Assembly: GCA_902478725.1 (NCBI GenBank)
Contig: CABSMD010000193.1
Coordinates: 1-5,119, forward strand
From: an uncultured Clostridia bacterium
GTDB lineage: Bacteria > Bacillota > Clostridia > HGM11514
DNA length: 5,119 nucleotides
Direction of reading: 5' to 3'
This document shows, in pieces, positions 1-5,119 of the stretch (its first letter is position 1; each line of letters begins with the position of its first letter). The notes beneath the pieces are model-generated. The model was given only the letters and a program-made list of their open reading frames with translations, was not told the DNA's origin and did not search any database. A program made the translations under genes and the position numbers.

Positions 1-515
1 CCGTCATTCACGATGTCACCGAGCAGCGCCGTCTGGATGACCGAGAGCACTACATTAAGAAAAACCGCAACAAGCGGTGATGCACCAAATAGTGCAAAAA
101 AAAGGCTCAAAAAGGAGGCATATCCAAAGATATGCGGAAATAGAGATATGTATCGCTGCAGCCAGGTGGAGGGCAGGGTATACGTTTGTGCGTACTGCTC
201 CGCCGTCTCGTAAAAGGTCAGGTAATCGACCTCTGGTTCCGTTTGGACGCATAAGACCCACATCAGCTTTACCAAAAAACAACAGAGCAACAGTGAGATC
301 AGTGCGTAACGCTCTGGTACATGCAAACGGACAGAATGATACCGTTTGCATAATATAAGGAGAAACACCAGAGCCACACCCAACGAGGTGTAAAGAAAAA
401 CCGGTGTCTGCTTCGGTTTTATGTTAATCCAAAAAAACATGACCAGCAGGGCGGCTGTCAACAAATACAATATCCGTACCGAAATACCGGAAACCTTATC
501 ATAAACGTTTCGCAT
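1..515 (-). CDS. Multi-pass membrane protein, GT-C (PMT/GT39-like) glycosyltransferase-like, N-terminal fragment
   Basis: An open frame of 171 codons runs from ATG at 515 off the left edge with no stop, so only the N-terminal part is present. The start follows a purine-rich GGGGGA Shine-Dalgarno about 6 nt upstream, and the start is MRNVYDKVSG. Hydrophobic segments lie at about residues 14-32, 39-56, 71-90 and 128-165. Between segments 3 and 4 is a polar loop with D97 in VDYLTFYETAEQYA, followed by RYISLFPHIFGYASFLSLFFALFG. An acidic residue in the first large outer loop, then a short Y..A stretch and FPH..GY before a membrane helix, is what I recall from clostridial GT-C / dolichyl-phosphate-mannose mannosyltransferase-like proteins, which move sugars from lipid carriers on the outer membrane face. 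Function is inferred from that pattern; the gene itself is well supported. It lies 64 nt after ireB behind a strong terminator, so its promoter is unclear. It could be another polytopic membrane protein. Confidence 0.75.
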   Translation of the reverse strand, partial: MRNVYDKVSGISVRILYLLTAALLVMFFWINIKPKQTPVFLYTSLGVALVFLLILCKRYHSVRLHVPERYALISLLLCCFLVKLMWVLCVQTEPEVDYLTFYETAEQYAQTYTLPSTWLQRYISLFPHIFGYASFLSLFFALFGASPLVAVFLNVVLSVIQTALLGDIVND

Positions 516-541
516 GAAAGTCCCCCTTTTTCCTGCAATCG

Positions 542-572
542 AAAAAAGCGTATGGTCACCATACGCTTTTTC
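542..572 (-). terminator. Rho-independent terminator after ireB (29-bp perfect palindrome)
   Basis: Bases 543-556 and 558-571 are perfect inverted repeats centred on 557, giving a hairpin of 13 bp with a 3-nt loop. Read on the minus strand, the stem GCGTATGG/CCATACGC is preceded by A5 and followed by T6, and starts 8 nt after the ireB stop codon. This is a textbook intrinsic terminator for ireB. The + strand reading also ends in T5, so it could act in both directions. The outer A/T arms form part of the stem. A protein-binding operator is a less likely alternative. Confidence 0.88.
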
Positions 573-579
573 AAGACGA

Positions 580-825
580 TTATCTCAAATAACTTTTCAG
601 CAATTCTTCCAGCAATTCGTCCCGTTCCAGCTTGCGAATCAGGCTTCTGGCGTTATTATGGCTGGTAATGTAAGTAGGGTCGCCTGACAGGATATAGCCA
701 ACCATCTGGTCAATCGGATTATATCCTTTTTCCGTCAAAGCCTTATATACAGTGCGGATAATCTCTCCTATTTCCTTCTCCCTGTCATTACCGAATTGAA
801 ATTTCATTGTGCCTTCTTCCGCCAT
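580..825 (-). CDS. ireB: IreB/ReoM-family regulatory phosphoprotein (UPF0297, YrzL-like)
   Basis: This 81-residue soluble protein matches the IreB family over its whole length. The core at residues 32-80 has EKGYNPIDQMVGYILSGDP, then ITSHNNARSLIRKLERDEL and a C-terminal LLEELLKSYL. In Enterococcus faecalis IreB is phosphorylated by the PASTA kinase IreK and affects cephalosporin resistance. Its Listeria homologue ReoM controls ClpCP-dependent breakdown of MurA. The phosphosite near the N-terminus appears as T6 in GTMKF, aligned with E. faecalis T7; there is no second threonine before it. The ATG at 825 is chosen because GGGGAGGG lies about 9 nt upstream; the internal ATG at 807 (M7) has no ribosome site and would delete T6. 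The gene sits 81 nt behind pheT, with its own promoter and a strong terminator. Many Firmicutes instead carry it next to ruvX and alaS. No kinase or phosphatase gene is in the window. The family assignment is secure; the role here is by homology. Confidence 0.95.
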   Translation of the reverse strand: MAEEGTMKFQFGNDREKEIGEIIRTVYKALTEKGYNPIDQMVGYILSGDPTYITSHNNARSLIRKLERDELLEELLKSYLR

Positions 826-869
826 ACCTACAATCCCTCCCCTTATGCAATATTACGTTTACTCTTTAT

Positions 870-898
870 AGAATATACTAAATCCCGGAAGAATGCAA
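870..898 (-). promoter_or_regulatory. Predicted sigma-A promoter for ireB
   Basis: On the minus strand a -35 box TTGCAT (893-898) and a -10 box TATTCT (870-875) are separated by exactly 17 nt. Transcription would start near 863, giving a leader of about 38 nt with the GGGGAGGG ribosome site. The bases just upstream, including the last codons and stop of pheT, form an A-rich tract (AAAAAATTAAAAAAA) that resembles an UP element. This would let ireB be expressed when the T-box shuts pheST down. I see no terminator between pheT and ireB, so read-through is also likely. Confidence 0.65.
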
Positions 899-906
899 GG
901 ATTTTT

Positions 907-3279
907 TTAATTTTTTCTCAGCTCAGCATGAAGCTTTGCCTCAAGTTCGGTTAAGATACGCTCCATAACTGCGTTGACCTCGCTCTCCTCAAGCGTCTTG
1001 CTTTTGTTACGGAACAGGACGGAATAAGCCACACTCTTTTTGCCGTGCGGAATCTGCTTTCCTTTGTAAACATCGAACAGTTGCAGTTCCTCCAACAACT
1101 CGCCGGAGCATTTTTTTATAACTTCCTCGATCTGTCCCACTTCAATGGTGTCATCGCAGAGCATCGCAATGTCCCGTGTGACCGCCGGATACTTCGGCAG
1201 GGCTTGGTAGGACTTTTCCGGCCTTTGATAACGGAACAGCTGATCGAATTCCAAAGCCGCCAGAAAAACCGGCAGATCAATTTCATAGTTTTGCGTAACA
1301 CGGTAGTCAACCTGTCCAAAGATACCAGCATATTCGCCATTGATGGTCAGCTTTGCCGTGCGGCCCGGATGGAAGGTTTTATTGTCCGCCACCGACTCCA
1401 CCTTATATTTCTTGATATTCAGCGCCTGCAACAATTGCTCGATAACACCCTTCAGTTCATAAAAGTCGATATCATTCCCATACATGCCTATGGTTACCAT
1501 CTGCCGTTCCTCAGGCAGTTCGGTCATTGGCAGGGATTTGGGGACATACACCTTGCCGATCTCAAACAGGGAGACGTTTTGGTTACGATGGCTGTAATTA
1601 AGGGAGAGTGCGCGCAGCATTTCGTTCATCGTATTGGTGCGCATGATACTCTGCTCCTCACCCAGCGGATTTGAGATCGGAACCACTTTGCGCAATGGGT
1701 CGTCCGCAGGAATATTTAAACGATCAAAGGATTTTGGATCGGTAAAGGTATAAGTGTAGATTTCATACAGACCCTGTCCGACCAGGACAGCTTTCACAGC
1801 GTCCTCTGTCCGCTGTTCCTTTGTCTTTCCGCCCATCACGGTCTCTCCACGCATCAGGGTGGATTCGATTTTATTGTAACCGTAAAAACGTGCGATTTCC
1901 TCCGCAACGTCCGCCTCGGTTTCCACATCACGCCGGAAACTGGGGACTGTTATGATGTCGCCCTTCACAGAAAATTCTATTTGTTCCAGGATAGAAATCA
2001 TTTCTTCCTTTGAAATCGAAGTACCCAAAAAGGCGTTGATTTTATCAGGACGCAAAGCGATCATATGAGCACTGCCCAAATCAGAGCAGATGTCGATCAC
2101 GCCGCCAACCACCTCGCCCGCGTCAAGCTGGTTGATCAGCTGGCAGGCACGGTTCACTGCATCTACCGTCATACAGGGATCCAGCTCTTTTTCATAACGG
2201 CTGGAGGATTCTGTACGCATTCCCAGTGTTTTCGCAGTCGTCCGCACAGAGGAACCTACGAAATTGGCGCTTTCAAACACGATTGTCTTTGTATTGTCGT
2301 TGATCTCACTGTTTTCGCCCCCCATGACCCCTGCAACCGCGACTGGCTTTGCGTCGTCACAGATGACCAACATGGTTTCATCCAACACACGTTCGGCAGA
2401 ATCCAGCGTAACGATTCGTTCTTGTGGACGCGCGCGGCGGACGATAATCTTCTGATTGGTCAGAAAATTAATATCAAATGCATGCATCGGCTGGCCGTAT
2501 TCCAGCATGACATAGTTGGTGATGTCAACAATATTGTTGATCGCCCGCACACCGCAGGCGTGCAGCCGGTCCTGCATCCACTTGGGGGATGGTTCGATTT
2601 TTATATTTTTCACCACACGAGCCGAATACCGGGGGCAAAGGGCGGGTTCCTGTATGGTAACAGAAACATAATCCCTTACGTCCTCTGCATTTTCTTCCAC
2701 CGCTACGGCGGGAATGGAAAACGGCTTGCCAAAGGTCGCCGCGCTTTCGCGCGCCAAGCCGATGACACTGAGACAGTCCGGCCGGTTGGAGGTAATGTCA
2801 AAATCCACGACTACCTCATTGAGCCCCAGAATTTTTCGGATATCCTGTCCGGGTCCCGGCTCTCCATCCAATATCAAAATGCCGTCGGCCCGTTCCTCGC
2901 TCATACCCAGCTCGTCGGTGGAGCACATCATCCCCTCCGACACGACGCCGCGCAGCTTTCCCTTCTTAATGGTTACACCGCCCGGCAGCTTGGCGCCATG
3001 CAGGGCGACCGGAATGCTTGCTCCCACAAACACATTGGGCGCACCGGTTACGATCTGAACCGATTTATCTCCCACATCAACCTGGCACACCACCAGCTTA
3101 TCCGCGTCGGGGTGCTTGTTGATTTCCGTGATTTTTCCCACAACCACCTTTTCAATCTCATCTCCGGCGGATTCAAACGACTCCACCTTAGAACCCGACA
3201 TAGTCATGCCGTCGCTGTACTCTTTGGCGTTCACGCCTAAGTTTGTATAATCATCCAACCAACTCATTGGAATTTTCAT
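907..3279 (-). CDS. pheT: Phenylalanyl-tRNA synthetase beta subunit
   Basis: PheT pairs with PheS in the cytosolic alpha2beta2 enzyme that charges tRNA-Phe; the beta chain binds tRNA and hydrolyses mischarged Tyr-tRNA-Phe. The 790-residue length is typical of bacterial PheT. Domains in order: EMAP-type tRNA-binding domain at about 40-150 (NKHPDADKL, GVVSEGMMCSTDELG); DITSNRPDCLS at 161-171; B3/4 editing domain at about 213-380, with H266 in GQPMHAFD and E322 in GVMGGE, matching the E. coli editing residues H261 and E334; B5 domain at about 405-470 (VPSFRRDVETEADVAEEIARFYGY); inactive synthetase-like core at about 480-690; and the ferredoxin-fold anticodon-binding domain from about 697 (YPAVTRDIAM) to the end. 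ATG at 3279 follows AAAGGAAGGG. The gap after pheS is 30 nt with no terminator, so the two share one operon under the T-box. No key residue looks missing. Confidence 0.98.
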   Translation of the reverse strand: MKIPMSWLDDYTNLGVNAKEYSDGMTMSGSKVESFESAGDEIEKVVVGKITEINKHPDADKLVVCQVDVGDKSVQIVTGAPNVFVGASIPVALHGAKLPGGVTIKKGKLRGVVSEGMMCSTDELGMSEERADGILILDGEPGPGQDIRKILGLNEVVVDFDITSNRPDCLSVIGLARESAATFGKPFSIPAVAVEENAEDVRDYVSVTIQEPALCPRYSARVVKNIKIEPSPKWMQDRLHACGVRAINNIVDITNYVMLEYGQPMHAFDINFLTNQKIIVRRARPQERIVTLDSAERVLDETMLVICDDAKPVAVAGVMGGENSEINDNTKTIVFESANFVGSSVRTTAKTLGMRTESSSRYEKELDPCMTVDAVNRACQLINQLDAGEVVGGVIDICSDLGSAHMIALRPDKINAFLGTSISKEEMISILEQIEFSVKGDIITVPSFRRDVETEADVAEEIARFYGYNKIESTLMRGETVMGGKTKEQRTEDAVKAVLVGQGLYEIYTYTFTDPKSFDRLNIPADDPLRKVVPISNPLGEEQSIMRTNTMNEMLRALSLNYSHRNQNVSLFEIGKVYVPKSLPMTELPEERQMVTIGMYGNDIDFYELKGVIEQLLQALNIKKYKVESVADNKTFHPGRTAKLTINGEYAGIFGQVDYRVTQNYEIDLPVFLAALEFDQLFRYQRPEKSYQALPKYPAVTRDIAMLCDDTIEVGQIEEVIKKCSGELLEELQLFDVYKGKQIPHGKKSVAYSVLFRNKSKTLEESEVNAVMERILTELEAKLHAELRKN

Positions 3280-3309
3280 CGTTTCACCCTTCCTTTCAAT
3301 ACTATAGAA

Positions 3310-4329
3310 TTAAAATTGTCTAATAAAGCGGGCGTCGTTTTCAAAGAACAGGCGCAGGTCATTGATATCGTACCGGCGCATAACGATACGTTCCAAACCA
3401 ATCCCAAAAGCAAAGCCGCTGTAAATTTCCGGATCGATTCCGCAGTTGCTCAAAACCTTCGGATGCACCATGCCACAGCCTAAAATCTCGATCCAGCCTT
3501 CGCCCTTGCAGACACGGCAGCCCTTGCCGCCACACACAAAGCAGGAGATATCAAGCTCAGCGGAGGGTTCTGTAAAGGGGAAGTGGTGCGGACGGAAGCG
3601 GACCGAAACATCCTCGCCGTATAGCTTTTTGACAAACACCTCAAGGGTACCTTTGAGGTCTCCCATTGTGATCCCTTTGTCCACCACAAGGCCTTCGATC
3701 TGGTGGAACACAGGCGAATGGGTTGCGTCCACCGTGTCTGAACGGTAGACCCGCCCCGGAGCGATGATACGGATGGGCGGCTTCGCTTTCTCCATAACCC
3801 TGACCTGCACTGGCGAAGTCTGGGTGCGGAGCACGATATTGTCATTGATATAAAAGGTATCCTGTGTATCACGTGCGGGATGGTTTTTGGGGATATTCAA
3901 CGCCTCAAAATTATAGTAGTCATATTCAACGTCCGGCCCCTGCGCGATCTGGAACCCCATACCGATAAAAATATCCTTGAGTTCATCCAGCACCGTGGTT
4001 AGCGGATGGTATTTACCCAAACTATGCCGCCGGCCCGGAATGGTAACGTCAATCTTTTCCTCTTGAATTTTTTTCTCCAGCTCAAGCTCGTTCATACGGC
4101 TTTTGGCAGACTCCAGCTCCTGTTCGATAAATTCGCGCACCTGATTGGCCAGCTGCCCGATCACCGGACGTTCTTCCTGTGACAGCGCACCCATCCCGCG
4201 CAGGACGGAGGTCAGTTCTCCCTTTTTTCCAAGGTATTTCACCCGAATTTCTTCCAGCGCAGCTGTTGAATCAATTGCTTTTAGCTTTTTGGCAACGGTG
4301 TCTTTCATTTCTTCCAGTTGCTTTCTCAA
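3310..4329 (-). CDS. pheS: Phenylalanyl-tRNA synthetase alpha subunit, TTG start
   Basis: PheS is the catalytic class II subunit that activates phenylalanine with ATP and transfers it to tRNA-Phe, acting with PheT in the cytosol. From a TTG at 4329 the product is 339 residues, the usual length. An N-terminal coiled-coil arm covers about 1-95 (LEEIRVKYLGKKGELT); the catalytic domain follows, with RHSLGKYHPL at 101-110, motif 2 around PGRVYRSDTVDATHSPVFHQIEG (191-213), and motif 3 GFAFGIGLERIVMRRYDINDLR (305-326). C263, C266, C271 and C274 form a CxxC-x4-CxxC insertion, known in many Gram-positive PheS and possibly metal-binding. The TTG is chosen because a perfect AAGGAGG lies 9 nt upstream; ATG at 4308 (332 residues) has only a weak site. 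The frame stays open upstream to an ATG at 4437, but that stretch is the T-box antiterminator and terminator, so it is not coding. Expression should rise when uncharged tRNA-Phe accumulates. Confidence 0.97.
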   Translation of the reverse strand: MRKQLEEMKDTVAKKLKAIDSTAALEEIRVKYLGKKGELTSVLRGMGALSQEERPVIGQLANQVREFIEQELESAKSRMNELELEKKIQEEKIDVTIPGRRHSLGKYHPLTTVLDELKDIFIGMGFQIAQGPDVEYDYYNFEALNIPKNHPARDTQDTFYINDNIVLRTQTSPVQVRVMEKAKPPIRIIAPGRVYRSDTVDATHSPVFHQIEGLVVDKGITMGDLKGTLEVFVKKLYGEDVSVRFRPHHFPFTEPSAELDISCFVCGGKGCRVCKGEGWIEILGCGMVHPKVLSNCGIDPEIYSGFAFGIGLERIVMRRYDINDLRLFFENDARFIRQF

Positions 4330-4338
4330 TTTTATGAA

Positions 4339-4345
4339 CCTCCTT
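4339..4345 (-). promoter_or_regulatory. Ribosome binding site AAGGAGG deciding the pheS TTG start
   Basis: The minus strand reads AAGGAGG here, a perfect match to the 16S anti-Shine-Dalgarno. Nine nucleotides follow before TTG AGA AAG CAA. No ATG or GTG in the pheS frame sits at a usable distance, so this site fixes TTG as the likely start. It lies downstream of the T-box terminator (which ends at 4366), so it is present only in read-through transcripts. Confidence 0.85.
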
Positions 4346-4365
4346 GAATCAATTGCTGTATTATC

Positions 4366-4402
4366 AAAAAAGTCCTTCCTCCCGTAAAAAGGGACGAAGG
4401 AC
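4366..4402 (-). terminator. T-box regulated intrinsic terminator upstream of pheS
   Basis: The minus strand has GTCCTTC (4396-4402) and TCCC (4391-4394) pairing with GGGA (4380-4383) and GAAGGAC (4372-4378). A single G-G mismatch (4395/4379) and a 7-nt loop TTTTTAC complete the hairpin, followed by six T residues at 4366-4371. The 5' arm shares bases 4390-4396 with the antiterminator, so the two folds exclude each other. Uncharged tRNA-Phe should favour the antiterminator and let pheST be transcribed. Confidence 0.95.
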
Positions 4403-4612
4403 CGCGGTACCACCCTGATTTTTGCAGACATCTGCAAACGCTCAATCCATGATAACGGTTTCGAACCGACACCGCCTACTAAATGTTTTCAGCAGCATAG
4501 CTCACGGGTGAACTTCAAAAACGGCTTCTGTGAGGATGCTTTCAGCCGATGACATCCACTCTCTTGCACGTATTCCGCCTCTACTTTCCCGCTCATCGCT
4601 TTTTTATAATTA
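4366..4612 (-). ncRNA. T-box riboswitch leader of pheST (Phe specifier UUC)
   Basis: This transcribed leader senses the charging state of tRNA-Phe and controls termination before pheS. In order along the RNA: Stem I opens with GCGAUGAGCGGGAAAGUA, the AGUA element lying at 4582-4585. Its 3' side has UGAA G UUC ACCCGUGAGC, placing the specifier codon UUC (Phe) at 4510-4512. A hairpin CGGUU-CGA-AACCG follows in the Stem II region. Stem III is a perfect UUUGCAGA/UCUGCAAA hairpin at 4421-4438. The T-box AGGGUGGUACCGCG occupies 4403-4416. AGGG and GCG there can pair with CCCU (4390-4393) and CGU (4394-4396), leaving the seven-base bulge UGGUACC. UGGU is complementary to the ACCA end expected of tRNA-Phe with discriminator A. 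The 5' end is estimated from the promoter. Specifier, gene content and discriminator base all agree on phenylalanine. Confidence 0.96.
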
Positions 4613-4618
4613 TTATTT

Positions 4619-4646
4619 AGTATATCACAATTTTTGTAAATGTCAA
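4619..4646 (-). promoter_or_regulatory. Sigma-A promoter of the pheST operon
   Basis: A perfect -35 TTGACA (4641-4646) and a -10 TATACT (4619-4624, five of six consensus bases) are 16 nt apart. Transcription would start near 4612, just before the first conserved bases of T-box Stem I. The position and the strong match support it as the main operon promoter, with control exerted afterwards by the T-box rather than at initiation. Confidence 0.88.
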
Positions 4647-4690
4647 GTGATTAATATGATATAACAAAAAGTAGTGTGAATTGCATAATA

Positions 4691-5119
4691 TCAAAGATGT
4701 AAAGATTTTTCGGGGCATTCCTCAATGCACCGAAAGCATACTATACATTCTGTTCCGTTACGTCTGTTTCTGGAGTTATTGGGGACGTCGACATCCATCG
4801 GACACACCCTTTTACATTTCCCACAAGAGACACATTTTTCAACATTGTTTTTAACCCGTAATAATGCAAAATAGCTTGCCGGCTTCAGGAATACAGTAAT
4901 CGGACAAATATATTTACAGAATGCACGATTATCCTGCAAGGCAAATGCCAGAATTATTCCGATAATATAGTAAAGCACATTTCCTATCACAAAGCTCCAA
5001 AACATGATTCTGTCCAAGTTTTGAAAATCGAATAAAAATAAAAAACCAACAAACAGGAGCGAACAGGTGAATACAAGGTAACGAACGAAGCCAAATTTCT
5101 TTCGCGGTTCTTTTGGCAC
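4691..5119 (-). CDS. Membrane-anchored 4Fe-4S binding protein (NapH/polyferredoxin type), C-terminal fragment
   Basis: This is the last 142 codons or so of a gene that continues past the right edge. The GTG at the edge is probably an internal valine, not the start. Two membrane helices lie at fragment residues 12-30 and 38-61. They are followed by RAFCKYICPI (C68, C72), the CxxxCP loop seen after the helices of NapH-like proteins. Two bacterial ferredoxin motifs follow: C96-C99-C102-C106-P (CVSCGKCKRVCPMDVDV) and C125-C128-C131-C135-P (CIVCFRCIEECP), enough cysteines for two [4Fe-4S] clusters on the cytoplasmic side. Proteins of this type pass electrons between membrane quinone or flavin partners and soluble redox enzymes; the partner here is unknown. 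The gene is about 38% GC by hand count, against about 57% in part of pheS. It ends in TGA 45 nt before the pheST -35 box, with no clear terminator. Confidence 0.92.
   Translation of the reverse strand: MPKEPRKKFGFVRYLVFTCSLLFVGFLFLFDFQNLDRIMFWSFVIGNVLYYIIGIILAFALQDNRAFCKYICPITVFLKPASYFALLRVKNNVEKCVSCGKCKRVCPMDVDVPNNSRNRRNGTECIVCFRCIEECPEKSLHL

Noticed and set aside
55..351. Minus-strand open frame of 98 codons in the left region
   Set aside because: It overlaps the better supported 171-codon membrane-protein frame in another phase, has no ribosome site, and lacks coherent hydrophobic pattern.
543..571. Palindrome as a mobile-element end or CRISPR-type repeat
   Set aside because: It occurs once, has no transposase or direct repeats nearby, and its position 8 nt after the ireB stop with a T6 tract fits a terminator.
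566..597. Promoter for the left membrane gene (TTGAAA-N16-TACGCT)
   Set aside because: The -10 matches only three of six consensus bases and lies inside the terminator stem; too weak to call.
880..909. Possible + strand terminator AAATCC...GGATTTTTTT
   Set aside because: The stem is only about 6 bp with a loop of about 13 nt, there is no + strand gene to terminate, and the T-run is the complement of the A-rich end of pheT.
2065..3240. Long + strand open frame of 391 codons
   Set aside because: It lies entirely antisense to pheT, whose domains and motifs account for the sequence. Its product has no recognisable motif and an odd His/Asn-rich composition; it is a shadow.
3527..3545. CxxC...CxxC in PheS as a fused zinc finger or DnaJ-like domain
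   Set aside because: This short insertion is within the catalytic domain and is a known variation of Gram-positive PheS, not a separate domain.
4330..4437. N-terminal extension of PheS starting MQMSAKIRVV
   Set aside because: These bases are the T-box antiterminator, terminator and spacer; there is no ribosome site before 4437, and homologous PheS proteins start near 4329.

Overview
All supported genes in this window lie on the minus strand, so biological order runs from right to left. The window reads as ordinary core chromosome of a Gram-positive, low-to-mid GC anaerobe, most likely a clostridial (Oscillospiraceae/Ruminococcaceae-like) Firmicute. The evidence is a T-box riboswitch, strong AGGAGG-type ribosome binding sites, an IreB/ReoM-family protein (a Firmicute cell-wall signalling factor), and a PheS carrying the CxxC...CxxC insertion common in Gram-positive bacteria. 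The taxonomic assignment is inference. No mobile element, CRISPR array, tRNA or rRNA is visible.

Layout from right to left. (1) 5119-4691 is the C-terminal part of a membrane-anchored 4Fe-4S protein of the NapH/polyferredoxin type, cut by the window edge. It is clearly more AT-rich than its neighbours. (2) 4646-4366 holds a consensus sigma-A promoter and a T-box leader with a UUC (Phe) specifier, an AGGGUGGUACCGCG antiterminator motif and a competing intrinsic terminator. (3) 4329-3310 is pheS, starting at a TTG placed 9 nt after a perfect AAGGAGG. (4) 3279-907 is pheT, full length. (5) 825-580 is ireB/reoM, with its own promoter fitted directly behind the pheT stop codon and a perfect-hairpin terminator behind it. 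(6) 515-1 is the N-terminal half or less of a multi-pass membrane protein resembling GT-C (PMT/GT39-like) glycosyltransferases. It runs off the left edge.

How they work together: PheS and PheT form the alpha2beta2 phenylalanyl-tRNA synthetase. Uncharged tRNA-Phe binding to the T-box should switch on pheST, and possibly ireB by read-through. IreB/ReoM is known elsewhere as a substrate of the PASTA kinase that adjusts peptidoglycan precursor synthesis, and the GT-C-like membrane protein may also concern the envelope. The link between those two is only positional.

I see no undescribed system here. The points most worth a second look are the T-box/TTG-start arrangement, the ireB promoter built into the end of pheT, the 29-bp palindrome before the glycosyltransferase-like gene, and the composition change at the 4Fe-4S gene.
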